64,000 nucleotides of DNA from Hyaloperonospora brassicae (taxonomy: Eukaryota > Oomycota > Peronosporomycetes > Peronosporales > Peronosporaceae): assembly GCA_947650285.1 (NCBI GenBank), contig CANTFL010000927.1:1-64000 (forward strand), written 5' to 3'. Position numbers and translations under genes: made by a program. Under the pieces are notes generated by a model. That model saw only the letters and a list, made by a program, of their open reading frames with translations, ran no database searches and was not told where the DNA came from. Shown in pieces: positions 43,297 to 55,400 of the stretch (position 1 is the first letter of the stretch; every line of letters starts with the position of its first letter).

Positions 43297-44250
43297 TGTA
43301 ATGACATAATCACGAGATTTTTCCGTTAAGGTGGGACGTGAAAGCTCACAAATTACAGACGTCGGTTAAGTCCGAAAATAATTCTGATTGGAGGAATGGT
43401 ATCTGAGATGAGTGGCTCACACGGCCTCCATCTGATACCGATCTCGATCTCGATCTGATCTCTCGATATTGATCTTTCGATATTGATCGCCAGATCTTGA
43501 TCTGATTGTTCGATTCCGATCTAATCTCTCGATCTCTGGTGTCTGTCACGCCAAGTTGCTATGAAAAAAACCGCTTAATGTAAATCACCTGGGGTACGAG
43601 GGGTCGATACTATTGAGAGGAAGACGCGTGGCATCGAATGTTTGTGAAAGAGACAGGCCTAGCGATGTGTTAGTTTTGGGTTTGATTGGTAAGCATTAAA
43701 CAGAGTTGAATTTGCTTCTAAGTACACGTGTCGGCTTCTCCTTTGGTTGGATCATTGGCCAACCGACGTCAGGACAAGTTGCATACTCAAATCAAGTAAT
43801 GTACCTGGAATTTTTGGCCAGAAATCAAGGAATATCAACAAAATTCCCAGCTGCGGTTGGACGCAGCAGACGAGTGAAGGTAACGGGAATAATATTGCGA
43901 GATGCTCAAGTGGTCAGAAGGCACGCAGATCAAGCATCACAGTTGAGCAAGGCGATCTGAATCCGATCAAATAGTTATCATATAGAGACCCACTCAACAT
44001 ATACACAATCGTGTTAAAATTTCCACGAGTAAGCTTCATTCCCAATCACGGTAAAGTTCGACGTGGACTCGAGTCAACCAGGAGGATAGTGACCCGTCCA
44101 ATCGACGGGTACAATAGGTGGGAAAAGGTTAGAGCAGAGAATAGGAGTACCTTCTCCGTTAGTCGGTCGTCCAAGGGCTATTTAAGAGTGGGATTGACTT
44201 CTCATACGAGAAATATCTACTACACAATATTCGCTCGTCTCTTTGACTAA
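43297..44250 (+). repeat. Gypsy 3' LTR (inner end of the right arm)
   Basis: Direct repeat of 32,123-33,020. From about 43,620 onward it is also part of the large inverted repeat. The CCTTCTCCGTTAGTCGGTC segment near 44,150 corresponds to CCTTCTTTAGTAGGTC near 32,910 in the 5' LTR. Confidence 0.78.
43437..43545. repeat. GATCTC/GATATT microsatellite-like tract in the 3' LTR
   Basis: About 110 bp of CGATCTC, GATATTGATC and similar short units, expanded relative to the matching ~40-bp tract in the 5' LTR at 32,262-32,300. Confidence 0.75.
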
Positions 44251-47200
44251 TTAATACGGTTTGCGGCCTTCCACATATTCCTTATGCGTAGTTTGCGTTT
44301 GAACTCAATTTGGGCTTTCTTAAGAGTCCTTGATCTCAAGAAAAAGAGTCCGGGGGTTTGCATCGATATAGTGTGACAATTTTTCGATCTTCGGGAAGAC
44401 AGCAGCTTAACTGAGAGGACAAGTGACATGTGTATAGAAATTTACATTGTACTTTAATTATGCTAGCCGATTAAATGCCAAACCAATATTTATGCCTATA
44501 TTTTGCGTCAGGGTCTTATACTACGTGTCTTCCCTGTCCGACATGATCGTATCTTCTATCTGTAGTGCACAACAGACATTGTTCCTCTTGGTTATAATCA
44601 GGTCACATTGGAACGTAATTACGATCGCACCACCCGGACTATATTTGAGATTGTCGAATCTTCCTTGATTACACGCATTGTGCTGTAACCCGCTATTCGT
44701 TAAATTGCCACTATGATCCCACTATTTGTGGATGAATCTTGAGATCCCGATCAATTTGACCAAACTCTACATCATGTCGATCGGGTATAACTCGATTGAT
44801 CTAATTGTTCATCCCAGATGAAAGATTCATGCTTGGTGTGTTGCCCCCTGGAGAACATGTCAATTGACCCTCCTATAGACCTCGGCGATTAATGGTCGAC
44901 TTAAAGACCTAAGTGTTACGATTGTATGACGACTACATGTTTCGGCGCCGGTATGTCTCGCCTCCTATAAAGACCTCAGACAAATTATGCATCGTTTATC
45001 ACATAAATCGACCTGTGATTTGGCTAACATAGAATATACTGCACTTAAATGTTCGGATGAGAAATACTGTAAAGATTAGTCTTCTGACGCAAAATCAAGA
45101 ATAAATTAATTAAAACTATAAGACCCATTGTGTGTTATCAGCAGTTCAATAGACTTTAACCATAAATACATTGATGATTAATGCCATAAATACGCAAAAT
45201 AAATAACATATTGAAAGAAATGCGTATACATATAACTATCAAACGCGCCAACTTTTCAATAATATCAAAATGCACAAGCGGTGATTATCACATCATCCAG
45301 CGCATAGGTGATTTTTGATAATCGACCTAGATGAAACCGATCTTGTTGTTTGTATTTTGCAGAAACCGATACAATTGACAGATAGAGTACTTAACCAATA
45401 TCTACTTCATGTCGGATTGGCCGTCTATCCTCCACTAATCATTTCAATTTAACCATGAAAAGCAGGCGGCAAGCAACGTTATTGTCGAAGTATACATACC
45501 ATGTTCGAACAACACAACGTCGCGAGCAAGTATACTCGTCTTAAAGAAGTATCTTGGGATGTTTATGTGTCGCGGCCGGTAGCTGTGAGCACTCATTGTT
45601 GCCCATTATTCGGTCGCAATATCAATATTTGCATAAAGGCAAGTGATATTTTATTAATAATATCTGCGGTATGCCTTATTATTCATTGTACTTTTGACAA
45701 ATTCATGTTGGCCTATATCCAGCATGACTGTATTCTTGGCTTTCATAGTCTTAGCAAACATATGCATGAGCGCCTGTATCATAACCAAGTCAATATTGGT
45801 TTGCTACCAATCGAATAGATCGTCTCTTATTGCTTGTCATTACTTCATCTCAAGGGTCCTTGTGTCGCACGTTTAAGATCGAACACAGCAATGTGTACAC
45901 GCCATATTATATAATTGCTGTCATGTCTTATTCGTTCATCACGTTTCCACCAGGTAGACATTCAACCTATAAAACATTATTAGCACATCAAATAATCTAT
46001 CGAAAGAGTAGGTAGCAACGTGACCGACCAACCGAACGATATAAATAATATAAGATTATGTTTATGGCGTCAAAGCTCCTTCAACTCTCTTTAGTTCAAT
46101 TCTTGACTGAAAATTTAAGCGTGTATCGAGATATACTTATATGATGTAGTCAATAACTATGTATATGCATATTAATGATTTTTGACAGTTCATACCAGGT
46201 AGTATCGCATATGCCGCTGGTGTAGTTTATATGTCCTACATATTTGGATTATTTTTTATATTTTTGTAATCTTCTGGCGTAATTTTAATGTTGTGCTTAT
46301 CTGCCGCATTCACTTATAAACATAATAACGCTTATCCGGGTGATGTTATATGTATTTGCACGTCGTCGGATTTATACCATTACACCTTCCAAAAATATTT
46401 CATGTCATTCCGTACGAGCGCAATAGGAGACTAGAAGGAAGCCATCATTTTATTTTCGTATAAAGGTGACAAACAAGTAAAGGAGAAGGACATGTTTTCG
46501 ATAGGCTATATATATGAAAACGTCATTGTACCATTGCATATGATAATATTTTAAAGAGCAAGTTCCTTCTACTAAATAATTTCATATATTAGCGGCAGTA
46601 TACGTGAAAATTAAAGGCACCAAAATAATCTATTTATTTATATCGCATGCTGTTTGAAGTACATTCGCAGGTATTTCGCTTGGCAAAGATGAATATTTAG
46701 ATTATAGTTCCGTCGATACTTGTAAATAACATAACTTATGATGCATCTTGTTGCTAATATAATAAGAAACACCTAAGAGGATTAAATATTTAATGTAGCC
46801 TATTTAATAAATACGTAAATTATTGACGTTTTTCTGAGTCGATATTATGCATTAGAATAAGTCATAATGTAGATAGTTGATATGATCAAAGAATTGAGGC
46901 TGTTAATTAGATCTTATCACCTTATGCTCGAAAAGATTTACGTATGAATTTGGTACAAAAGAAGGGTGAATGTAAAGGTCTCAATAAGCTTATGCAAAGT
47001 AAATAAGTAATATATATTGAAAAAGTTAATTATCCAGACTTTTATGCATACGAAATCGTCCTGTTTCTCTCATGTGTGCCGGTGTGGTCACACTTTGTAC
47101 ATCCGAGGATGTATTTATACTATACATATACTAACGACTAGAAGTCGAAATACTTAATGTAATATGTTATCTCTCTTTCTGATACTATATCTATTCAGCT

Positions 47201-50200
47201 GTCACACGGCATTGAAAATGGGGCAGTGTAGACGTAAATTTGATCTTTGTTAGTAATATTCAATCAATTTCGTAATGTTATATTTAAACGTTAGTTGGAC
47301 GAAGGGTGGTGTTTTCACACGGGTTGACTCAAAGCATAAACGTACCTTCCTTTTCACCAATCCATTTAATAAACACAAGACTGGTGAGAAGATAGTAATT
47401 AGCATGTATGTATTGTTGTGTGATTCACGGACTATATCTAATCATTTGTATCAATGAGACCAACTACAATGAGCACATATACTTCCACCTTCGATTGAAA
47501 TTGCCAGATCGATCGACTTAACTATACGGTGGGTTGACCCAATAGCGAATATAGACATCAATAAATATGTTACTGATCATCAAGAATGCTACCGTAAACG
47601 TCATAATCCCTTGCAGTTGGTGACACTCTATGTATTTAATTGCACATGCCATGACACAAGCTTAATTAAATCACCGTTTAAGGCTAAACGCGCACAAGTA
47701 GTGATGATAAAGCTCCAGCAATTTATTTGTGAGCTTTAACATAGCTTCTGCAACGTGTAGAAGTTGTTATACATAATAACCGATTTATTTGTATTGAAGC
47801 ATTTAATCCTTATTTAAACTCTCTTTCGATACAATATATTGCGTACATGAGGTTCCGAGGCAGCCGTCTACCCTGCCACGGTTGTAGGTAATTTATATTG
47901 ACCCAGGTATAAGCTTATGATGATCTATTAAATATTACAGATAAGCCTGTCTCGTCGATTCCTATTCATCTTGGATCGTTTAAATTTTTTTGTACAGGTC
48001 AATCGGGATTCATCATGTGCTTGCGGCCCGATCTTCCCTTCTACTTCCATATACACCTTTGATTAGCTCTTTTCATACAAGTAAAGTGTACACATTTATA
48101 GAGGCACATTATAAATAACTATTGCACGCATCCTCTCATAAATACATACGTATAAACCGTCTTCGACAGGCAGTAAGCAAGACCACCGCAATTGATAATT
48201 TAAGTTCTTAAAGGATAACGATCGGTCATATTGAATCCTACTCATTCTATTCTATATTTGAGAGGTATGCGATCCAATAAGGTCATGTAATATCGCAGTA
48301 ATGTTTGAAACACTAGTCATTTAGCAGACTAGATCTTCAACATAGCAAAAAAGTTTATGCTATAATTGTGAGTAATTTCCAATAAAAATGTGATGGAGTG
48401 GGACGTGTCAATATTTACTGTTTCTGTGAATGTCGAATCCTTTTTGCGGTCATTGTAAGGTCTTATATTACGTGTAAGTTGTGATGGAGTAAGCCTCACA
48501 AAATTGATTATGTGATCCCGGTTTTCCACTGGCTCCTGGAAGACCAACTAACGGAGAGGGACCCTATAACACGTATGTATATTCCTTCACTCACCCTGCT
48601 GACCCGTTGGTAGTACAAATTGCTCTCATTTTAAAACTCGGATTGATGCTGAACATGACCCTGGTCAAAATTGAATGAGGAACGATAATAAGGTCATCCC
48701 GCTCAAACGCATTCAGTCTCGGAATAATCGATACAAAATAAACTAATTTTCCTCGAGATTGACTTGTTCAATACGGATAAACTTGGTCCACTTACATTGT
48801 GATCTCCAGGCCAAATTTTCCAAAAGTTTATACTTCGACGGTCGAAGCAGAATATTGATGACATCGGGGACCAAGAATTCCCTTCCGCCAGCAGATGGAC
48901 ACGCGATGCTTCTACAGAATTTATGGATTGCTTGACGTGCATTGTGTGGTACAATGCAGTATACGTTCTACAATGTGCTCACTATCCAAACATACATCTT
49001 CTCGTGTGTAAGTCGACCGGATTACCACCCTGTTCCGACAATTCATGGTACTTTCTCCTCAAAACTTTGTACGTGTTCTTCATCTAGGGTATTAACATAT
49101 AGTATATAAAAGATTGCACAATCAATGTATAATTTACCATATCGTGTGTCACCTTTGAAATATCGATTCTCCGCCTCTGATACAATCCCCCTGTCTAGTA
49201 AATTTTCAAAAAGACCCTAATTAAATTTTCTTTTTCAACGATTTAACTCTCCCCGTCCAAACGCTATGATGGCTCTTGAACCTCGCTGCATACTTCACAA
49301 TCAGATTGCTTTAGGAATTAGTTAAAACGTCAATACGTTCTTTCAAAATCATATCTTGATCGCTTCACCTTAATATTAACACTTACCAATAACTTTTGTG
49401 AACCGTGTTACGAACCCTACGTGGGTTTGTATATACGGAAGGTTTAAAATATCTCGGATGAACATACTAACTCTCTAAAGGAGTCAGTTTTATAGATTAA
49501 TACTAGGTTTGAAATGAATTGCACAGGTAGCTGTGCATTAATAACAGTGCGTGGCAAGATCTCACTGTCTACAGTGTGTTCTAGTGTTCTGTTCGATAAA
49601 GCACACGTTACACTTTTGAGGAAGGTTTTGTACTAAGCGACTAGGCATAGTAAAATAAAATAATAACTGTATTAGTATTTTTAAGTCAATAGTGTGTATT
49701 ATCTGTTAGTCCTGTCTTAACTATATTATAATTAAAGCACGTATGGTGACAATTACTCACCACCCATTGCGCGCGTCTAGCAACGATCGGTGGGCTGATA
49801 CAATACTATCTCAACCAATGAGAAATCCTTGGTTCACTGCTACAATATCGCTGGACTTAGTGGCATTGTGGTGATAACGTCGTGCTTCATATTATCGATA
49901 ATCACATTGTCACAATGACAATATTATGTAACAGGCTCACCCCGTCATAGGTGTCAAAAATACAATTCGATTCAATTCTTACCGCCTCTTTATGTTTTCA
50001 TGACGTCCTGTCCAGTGATGTTCACATGTATAGAATTAGTTAAATGGGTTGTAGCATCGCATGAAAAGCAGATTAGGTGTGTAATTCGATAGAATCCAGT
50101 CGGCCAATATCAGCGAAAAGATTAAGAAAACGACGTTTTCACGAACATCCCAGCCTACATAACAGATCAGCATTCCTTGCATAACCTTCAAAGTGCAGAC

Positions 50201-50551
50201 GTGAATCACACCGAGCAATCATTTGTACATGACGTGGCTTAGTATAGCCATGTTGCAGGCAATCGATTAGTAAACTTAATCACACACCAAATTTCGGCCG
50301 TTTAAGAGCCGCGATTAGTAAGACCCTGCTATACACCGAAACATCATATAAAGCTTTTCATTAGTACTATATGACTGTATACTAACCAAAACACAATAAA
50401 AGTGATATATAAACGGCGTAACTACGCATTTGTCGATGTCAAACGCTAACGTAAAGTTTTATAATTCATTACTAAATTTCAGGCAAATTCTAAATTGACC
50501 GTATGGGTATAAAACTAGTATAAATGATAGGCCATTTTCTATTTATATACC
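43620..50551. repeat. Right arm of the 6.93-kb inverted repeat
   Basis: Mirror image of 23,508-30,440, ending at the start of the right U2 gene. It is AT-rich with no recognisable gene. 44,250-48,460 and 49,190-50,551 hold nothing I can identify. The last ~60 bp before U2 (TATAAA- and TATATA-rich) must contain the U2 promoter if the gene is expressed, but no known snRNA promoter motif is evident. Confidence 0.95.
48460..49190 (-). mobile_element. Very decayed Gypsy LTR remnant in the right arm
   Basis: Mirror copy of the remnant at 24,870-25,600; the same weak evidence applies. Confidence 0.35.
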
Positions 50552-50711
50552 ATACCTTCTCGGCCTCTTGGCTAAGATCAAGTGTAGTATCTGTTCTAAT
50601 CAGTGTGAAGACTGGTTTTCGCCTTTTGGCGGACTTTTTCACATTCATTTTTGGACACGCGCGGGCGACTGCGCAGGTCTCCGGGGGCGTTCACCCATCC
50701 CCCGTGAGGCC
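50552..50711 (+). ncRNA. U2: U2 spliceosomal snRNA, right copy (full length, 160 nt)
   Basis: Complete U2: stem-loop I (CTCGGCCTCTTGGCT, one base different from the usual UUUU loop), the GTAGTA branch-point recognition sequence at 50,584-50,589, stem-loop II, the Sm site ATTTTTGG near 50,647, stem-loops III and IV, and end GTGAGGCC. It is compact compared with the ~187-nt human RNA. The element insertion point falls at 50,589/50,590, between GTAGTA and TCTGTTC. R1 follows immediately after the last U2 base, so the RNA itself is unbroken. Whether this or the left copy is expressed cannot be told from sequence. Confidence 0.97.
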
Positions 50712-50817
50712 GACACCGTGCACCTTGGTCTTTTCTACCCTTAACATCGATCAATACATTGTTCGTTTGTTGTTTGGTCTTTCTTGTCCTGCCCCGGCTC
50801 TACACCTCCGCATTTCT

Positions 50818-52453
50818 ATGCGCTTCTGGTGGCCGGACTGGCACTCCGAGCGCTCGCCGTCCAGCGACAGCGAGTGCTCGACGGACGACCACTCCAGTCT
50901 CGCCAGCGACGGGTCGTTCTACGACGCGTCGTCTGACGCGGAGACTGGGGTGGATTTCGACCAATCGCCGTCCTCCATCCTCGATGACACGCAACTCGTC
51001 ATCGGGGATAGGACGGCTGCAAATCAGATGCGCCTGTTCCCGGAACGTTCCGCCGTCCCTATACCACTTGAAGTGGGACCATACGGGATGGGACGAGCCG
51101 ACATGGGACAGGCGCATCAAGGGATTTTTGGCGCCCCCGTTTTCGACCGAAATGACGGCGAAAATGGGCCGCGAACGCCGCCACGCGCGACACCGCCCCG
51201 CGGCGGTGACGCGGACTTGGACGCCGCCACTTCGGGCACGTGTTCGGAACACGCCTCGCCCCTGGCCCTGCAACTGCCTGCGCGCAGCGACGTCTCTGGC
51301 GCGCGCGCGGCAGCCCGGTCTCCGGTCCCGACATTGGGTACCGTTGAAGACCGGGGAGAGGCCCGGCGACACCCCGTTGGTACCGGTGAAGGTACCTTCG
51401 GGCCTATACTTGGCTTAAGTATAGGGGTCGCCGTGGCTTCTCACAACGAGCAACAACACGCGACGACGGCCTCGGCTCAAGATGGCGCAGCGTGCGTCGG
51501 CCCGTTCGGGGCCTCAAGCACACCGCCCGCCGCCTCCTCCGCGCGCCGGTTGGCTCCCGACACGCCTCCTGCGCGCTGCTGCTCCGCTGGACGCCGCCCA
51601 CGGACTCGACGATGCGATTGTTGGCATACCCGGCAGGGCGGGCGTTACGCTGCCCGACCGGGTATCGCCACTACAAGGACAAGGACTGCAGAGCGACGGC
51701 TCCCCGGGCGCAAGCATGCGGCGCCCGGGTACCAAGACGTGCACCAAGGACGACGACACGTTGCGGAGCGCCCTCCCAGACGTGGGAGCGGCCCAAGACA
51801 CTGCGACTGATGCTGTTGGACCCGGCAGGGCGGCACGCATGCTGCCCGACCGGGTCCAGCATGGACTTCTACAGAGCGACGGCTCCCCGGGTGCCCACAG
51901 GCAGCCCCCGGGTCCAGACGCGTGCGCGACGGCTCCCCCCGCCCTCCCGCTTGCTCCGGAAGCCCCCGCCGCTGCCCAAGACCCCGCGATTGTTGCTCCT
52001 CCACCCGGCAGGGCGGCAGGCATGCTGCCCGACCGGGTGCAGCTCGGGTCCGCGCTTGCAGCCGCTACGGCTCGCGCACTGGGTGCCTTCCACGGCCCCA
52101 GCGACCCAGAGGACGACAGCAGCGACGGCGGGGCTTCGGACGACGACACTGCCTCCTCGATGGACGACGACGCTGCCCGACCAAGTGATGACGACTGGCT
52201 CGGGCACGTAGCTACGGAGCTGCCTGCCCGAGCTGGATACACTGCAGTGGCCACGGCCCTTCCCATGGGCATGCATGACGCCCCTCACGAGGCCGTGTCC
52301 ACTGCAGCAACTGTGTATGGCCCACTTTTACAGGTTTTTGACGGCCAGCTCGGCGGGCAGGCACCCATGCAGCCCGACCGAGCTGGGATTGCCGCTCCGC
52401 CGCCTCGCGGTGGCGAGCCGCTTGTTTTTGCCGGGCCCTGCCCCCCAGTATGA
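50818..52453 (+). pseudogene. Utopia polyprotein, N-terminal part with frame break, R1
   Basis: Begins MRFWWPDW. The first ~240 codons are in the normal frame. Around 51,540-51,600 the sequence is replaced or rearranged relative to L3 and the frame changes. The correct continuation (AIVGIPGRAGVTLPDRV onwards) is in the frame that stops at 52,453 (TGA), one base out of frame with the finger-RT part. Content: acidic Ser-rich start, then Pro/Gly/Arg-rich repeats encoded by the hairpin modules. Confidence 0.8.
51403..51425 (+). other. Perfect 9-bp hairpin CCTATACTT/AAGTATAGG in coding sequence
   Basis: A 9-bp stem with a GGCTT loop. It is present at the same place in L1-L4 and, with a compensating pair change, in R2. 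It encodes part of PILGLSIGV. Confidence 0.85.
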
Positions 52454-52497
52454 TGACCGCACACCCGGCAGGGCGGGTAGCATGCTGCCCGCGGGTG
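51626..52497 (+). repeat. Hairpin-module array of R1
   Basis: Modules at 51,626-51,665 (ATACCCGG stem), 51,817-51,858 (TGGACCCGG), 52,002-52,039 (CACCCGG) and 52,462-52,497 (CACCCG). CCCGGG-type hairpins lie between them (51,703-51,729; 51,881-51,917). Related GAGCTC-type hairpins lie at 52,198-52,234 and 52,345-52,386. The first three modules recur about every 185-190 bp and encode PGRAxRMLPDRV-like peptides. Confidence 0.85.
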
Positions 52498-55400
52498 CTG
52501 CCGAGGCTCCTGCCACGACCGCAGCCGTCCCCATGGAGGTGGACCAGGGCGCGACGTGGCAGGCAGCAAGCCTCCTTCCGCCGTCTCCTCCTCTCGTGCT
52601 CCGCCTCAACGGCAAGCGTCGCCGCTTGAACGACGAGGACGACAGCGATGGGCGCGAGCAAGCCGAGCAACTGCTGCTCGAGGACGTCGAGGCCGGCACC
52701 AAGAACTCTGCGCTCAGGCCATCCGCGGCCAGCGCACTTCCGGCCTCCGTCCTGTCCGTGTATGCGCACAACGCGCAGCACTTCACGTGCACGCTGTGCG
52801 CATACACGGCTTCAAGCTTCGCGTCGCTCCGGCGCCACCGGGACTCAAGACATCGCCGCATCGCCTTCCTCGACCGGTTCTCGGCGGGCTGTGCGTGCGG
52901 TATCCCGTTCGTGTCGAGGCTGGCAGCAGCAAACCACGCGCAAGCGTGTGCCAGCCTCCAAGACACCCCAGCGGCGACTGCGCCAGCAGCAGGGGACCCC
53001 AGCCCCACTGCTGGTGCAGTCAACGTGACCGCTACGGCGGCCAAGCCCGAGCTCGTGCTGCCCCGTCAAGACCCGACGGTGCTCGCTGTGTCCCCCCCAC
53101 AAGCGAGCACCACTGCAGACAGGTCGTCGGTGTCAAGATGGAGCGCCCCGCTCCCACGTGAGCTGGTTGCTTCTCGCGTTGCGTCGCGTCTCGCCGAGGC
53201 CACTGCCCCACGTTGGGGGCCACCACTGCCTCGCCGCGTGGTGGCGTCACGTATCGCCGACCGTCTCCTCCCTCCAGAGCTGACGGAGGTAGAGGAGACC
53301 AAGGCCGATGACAGCGATGGCGAGGAAGACGATGCAGACAAGACGGGCGAGTGGCTGCTGCGCTTCGACGGTGCCTGCCGCACGAACCCTGGCACAGGAG
53401 GCGCCGGCGCTGCGCTGTTCAAGCCCAGCGGCCCCGTAGTGTGGACTTGCTCCCACTACATGCCGAGCAGCAGCGAAACAAACAACACGGCCGAGTACAC
53501 CGCGCTGCTGCTCGGCGCACGGGCTGCCGCCGACCACGGTGTCACGCGCCTGCGGATCGAGGGTGACAGCATGCTAGTCATCCAGCAGGTGCGTGGCATC
53601 TTCGCCACGCGCAACAAGCGGCTCCGGCAGTTGAGGATCGCGGTCAAGGCAGAGCTGGCGCGGGTGGCGCGGGCCACGCTCCACCCCATCGACAGGCAGG
53701 CAAACGGTCATGCCGACCGCCTCGCCAACGCCGCTCTTGACCGCCGCGCGACCAAGTTGGAGTGCGGGGTGCATACCGATGGACATGGTTGCACCTCCAC
53801 CTCCACGACGGCCCCTGCACCCGCGGCTGCACCTCCGCCTGCCACACCGCATGTCGCGGTGGGCGCCGATGTTCCCCCGAGCCCCGCCGATGATGATGAC
53901 ATGGGGGACATCGATGATGGCGAGGTGTATGCAGCAATGAGTGTGGGGCCGGACGCGGTTCCTCAACGCCGCTCGCGCCTGCGGCTGCGCAAGATGGACG
54001 ACGACGAACAAGAGGCTGCGGGCAGGGTGGTGGAGCGGCTAGCTGCGAAGCTAGCTGCCAAGATAACGGATGCCGGTGACTGGGAGGAGGCGGAGGGCTA
54101 CATCACAGCCCTCCCGTATGCGCTGTATGATCAGCTGCAGCCTTACTCCCAGACTTCGCGCTCGTTCACGGCTCCTTCTACGCGCCCGCCTCGACAGCCG
54201 GCAGCTCACCTGCCGGCCGCCGCTGCCCCGAACCAGCCGCCGGGTCGATCGCAGACCCCGCCAGCCACTCGCCATCACCGCAGAGGTCGCCGTGCTCGCT
54301 CCGGTGGTGGGAAGCCGCAACGGCGCACTCGACCGCCCCGCGTGACCCGCCACCAACGTGAGCACCGGCTTGACGAGGCGCTGGATGAAATGAGGGCTGT
54401 GCAGCGCAGCGAGCCTGCCAACCGGAAGGCTGTGGCCAAGGCGAGACGGCGGGTTGGCAGGATCAACTCGTCGATCTCTCAGCAGCGCCTCCGCCACCTC
54501 TTCGACACCGATGAGAAGGTGTGCGTTGACGGCATCTTGGCGGCGGCACGGACCGAGCGTGCTCCGAATGAGACGCCGGCCGTACTGGATACACAGGATG
54601 GTGCCCCGACGACAGTGACCGAGGAAGTCGATGAAGGTACTTGCCCCATACCGGGCGAGAAGCTTCACGACTTCTTCACGAAGGTCAACACCCCAGCCCG
54701 ACCGTTCGACGCGATGGCGATGGTCGGTGCCCCGTTCCGCTCGGCGCTCGCTCTCCTCCCGGCTGCTACTCGCGACATGGGTCTGCTGCAAGACGCCCCC
54801 AGCGCCGAGGAGATCGAGTGCCAGGTACAGCGCGCACGCGGTTCTTCCAGCCCAGGGCTCGACGGCATCGGGTACGACATTTTCAAGATGTTCGTAGCCC
54901 AGCTTCTGCCTGCCCTGCATGCAGCATTCGCGTGCTGCTGGAAGTTCAAGCGTGTGCCGCAGAGCTGGAAGGTTGGCGTGGTGCGCCTGCTGTACAAGAA
55001 GGGCGATCGGCTCGACCCCTCCAACTGGCGGCCGATCTGCCTACAGCAGGCCATCTACAAGCTCTATGCTGGGGTCTTGTCGCGGCGATTCATGCTTTGG
55101 ATGGACGCCAACGGGCGCCATGCGGACGCGCAGAAGGGCTTCCGGGCAATGAACGGCTGCGGGGAGCACAATTTCCTCGCAGCCATGCTCGTCGACCAAG
55201 CCCGACGCAAGCATCAAGAGCTGCATGTCGTGTGGTATGACTTCGCCAACGCCTTCGGCAGCGTACCACACGGCTTGCTCTGGGAAGCGCTTGAGCGTCA
55301 GGGCGTTCCTCCTGCGTTCATCGCTTGTTGCCGTGGCCTATACGACAACGCTGCGTTTACCATTGGTAACGCAGCCGATGGGACCACGGCGCCGATCGCG

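Larger units (their letters stand above)
32123..44250 (+). mobile_element. Degenerate Ty3/Gypsy LTR retrotransposon
   Basis: Two direct LTR-like repeats flank relics of gag, zinc knuckle, protease, RT, RNase H and integrase in the normal Gypsy order, all on the plus strand and full of stops and frame changes. The order protease-RT-RNase H-integrase defines the Ty3/Gypsy group, and the peptide motifs resemble Phytophthora Gypsy elements. The element is dead. Its 3' LTR forms the inner end of the right palindrome arm, so it was present before, or took part in, the inverted duplication. Confidence 0.88.

Noticed and set aside
32123..44250. Gypsy element as an active retrotransposon
   Set aside because: Gag, protease, RT and integrase are split by many stops and frameshifts, the RT active site is altered, and the LTRs are clearly diverged.
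50712..50817. HDV-like self-cleaving ribozyme at the element 5' end, as in R2 elements
   Set aside because: I could not fit the required double-pseudoknot pairing to the leader, and the leader differs between R1 and R2. A covariance-model search would decide.
50524..51810. Long frame starting upstream of U2 (MIGHFLF...) and running through the snRNA into the element
   Set aside because: It is an open frame only because U2 has no stop in that phase. The conserved start is MRFWWPDW at 50,818.
51626..52039. Regularly spaced palindromes read as a CRISPR-like array
   Set aside because: Spacing is ~185 bp, the intervening sequence is itself repeated and coding, and the context is a eukaryotic retrotransposon.
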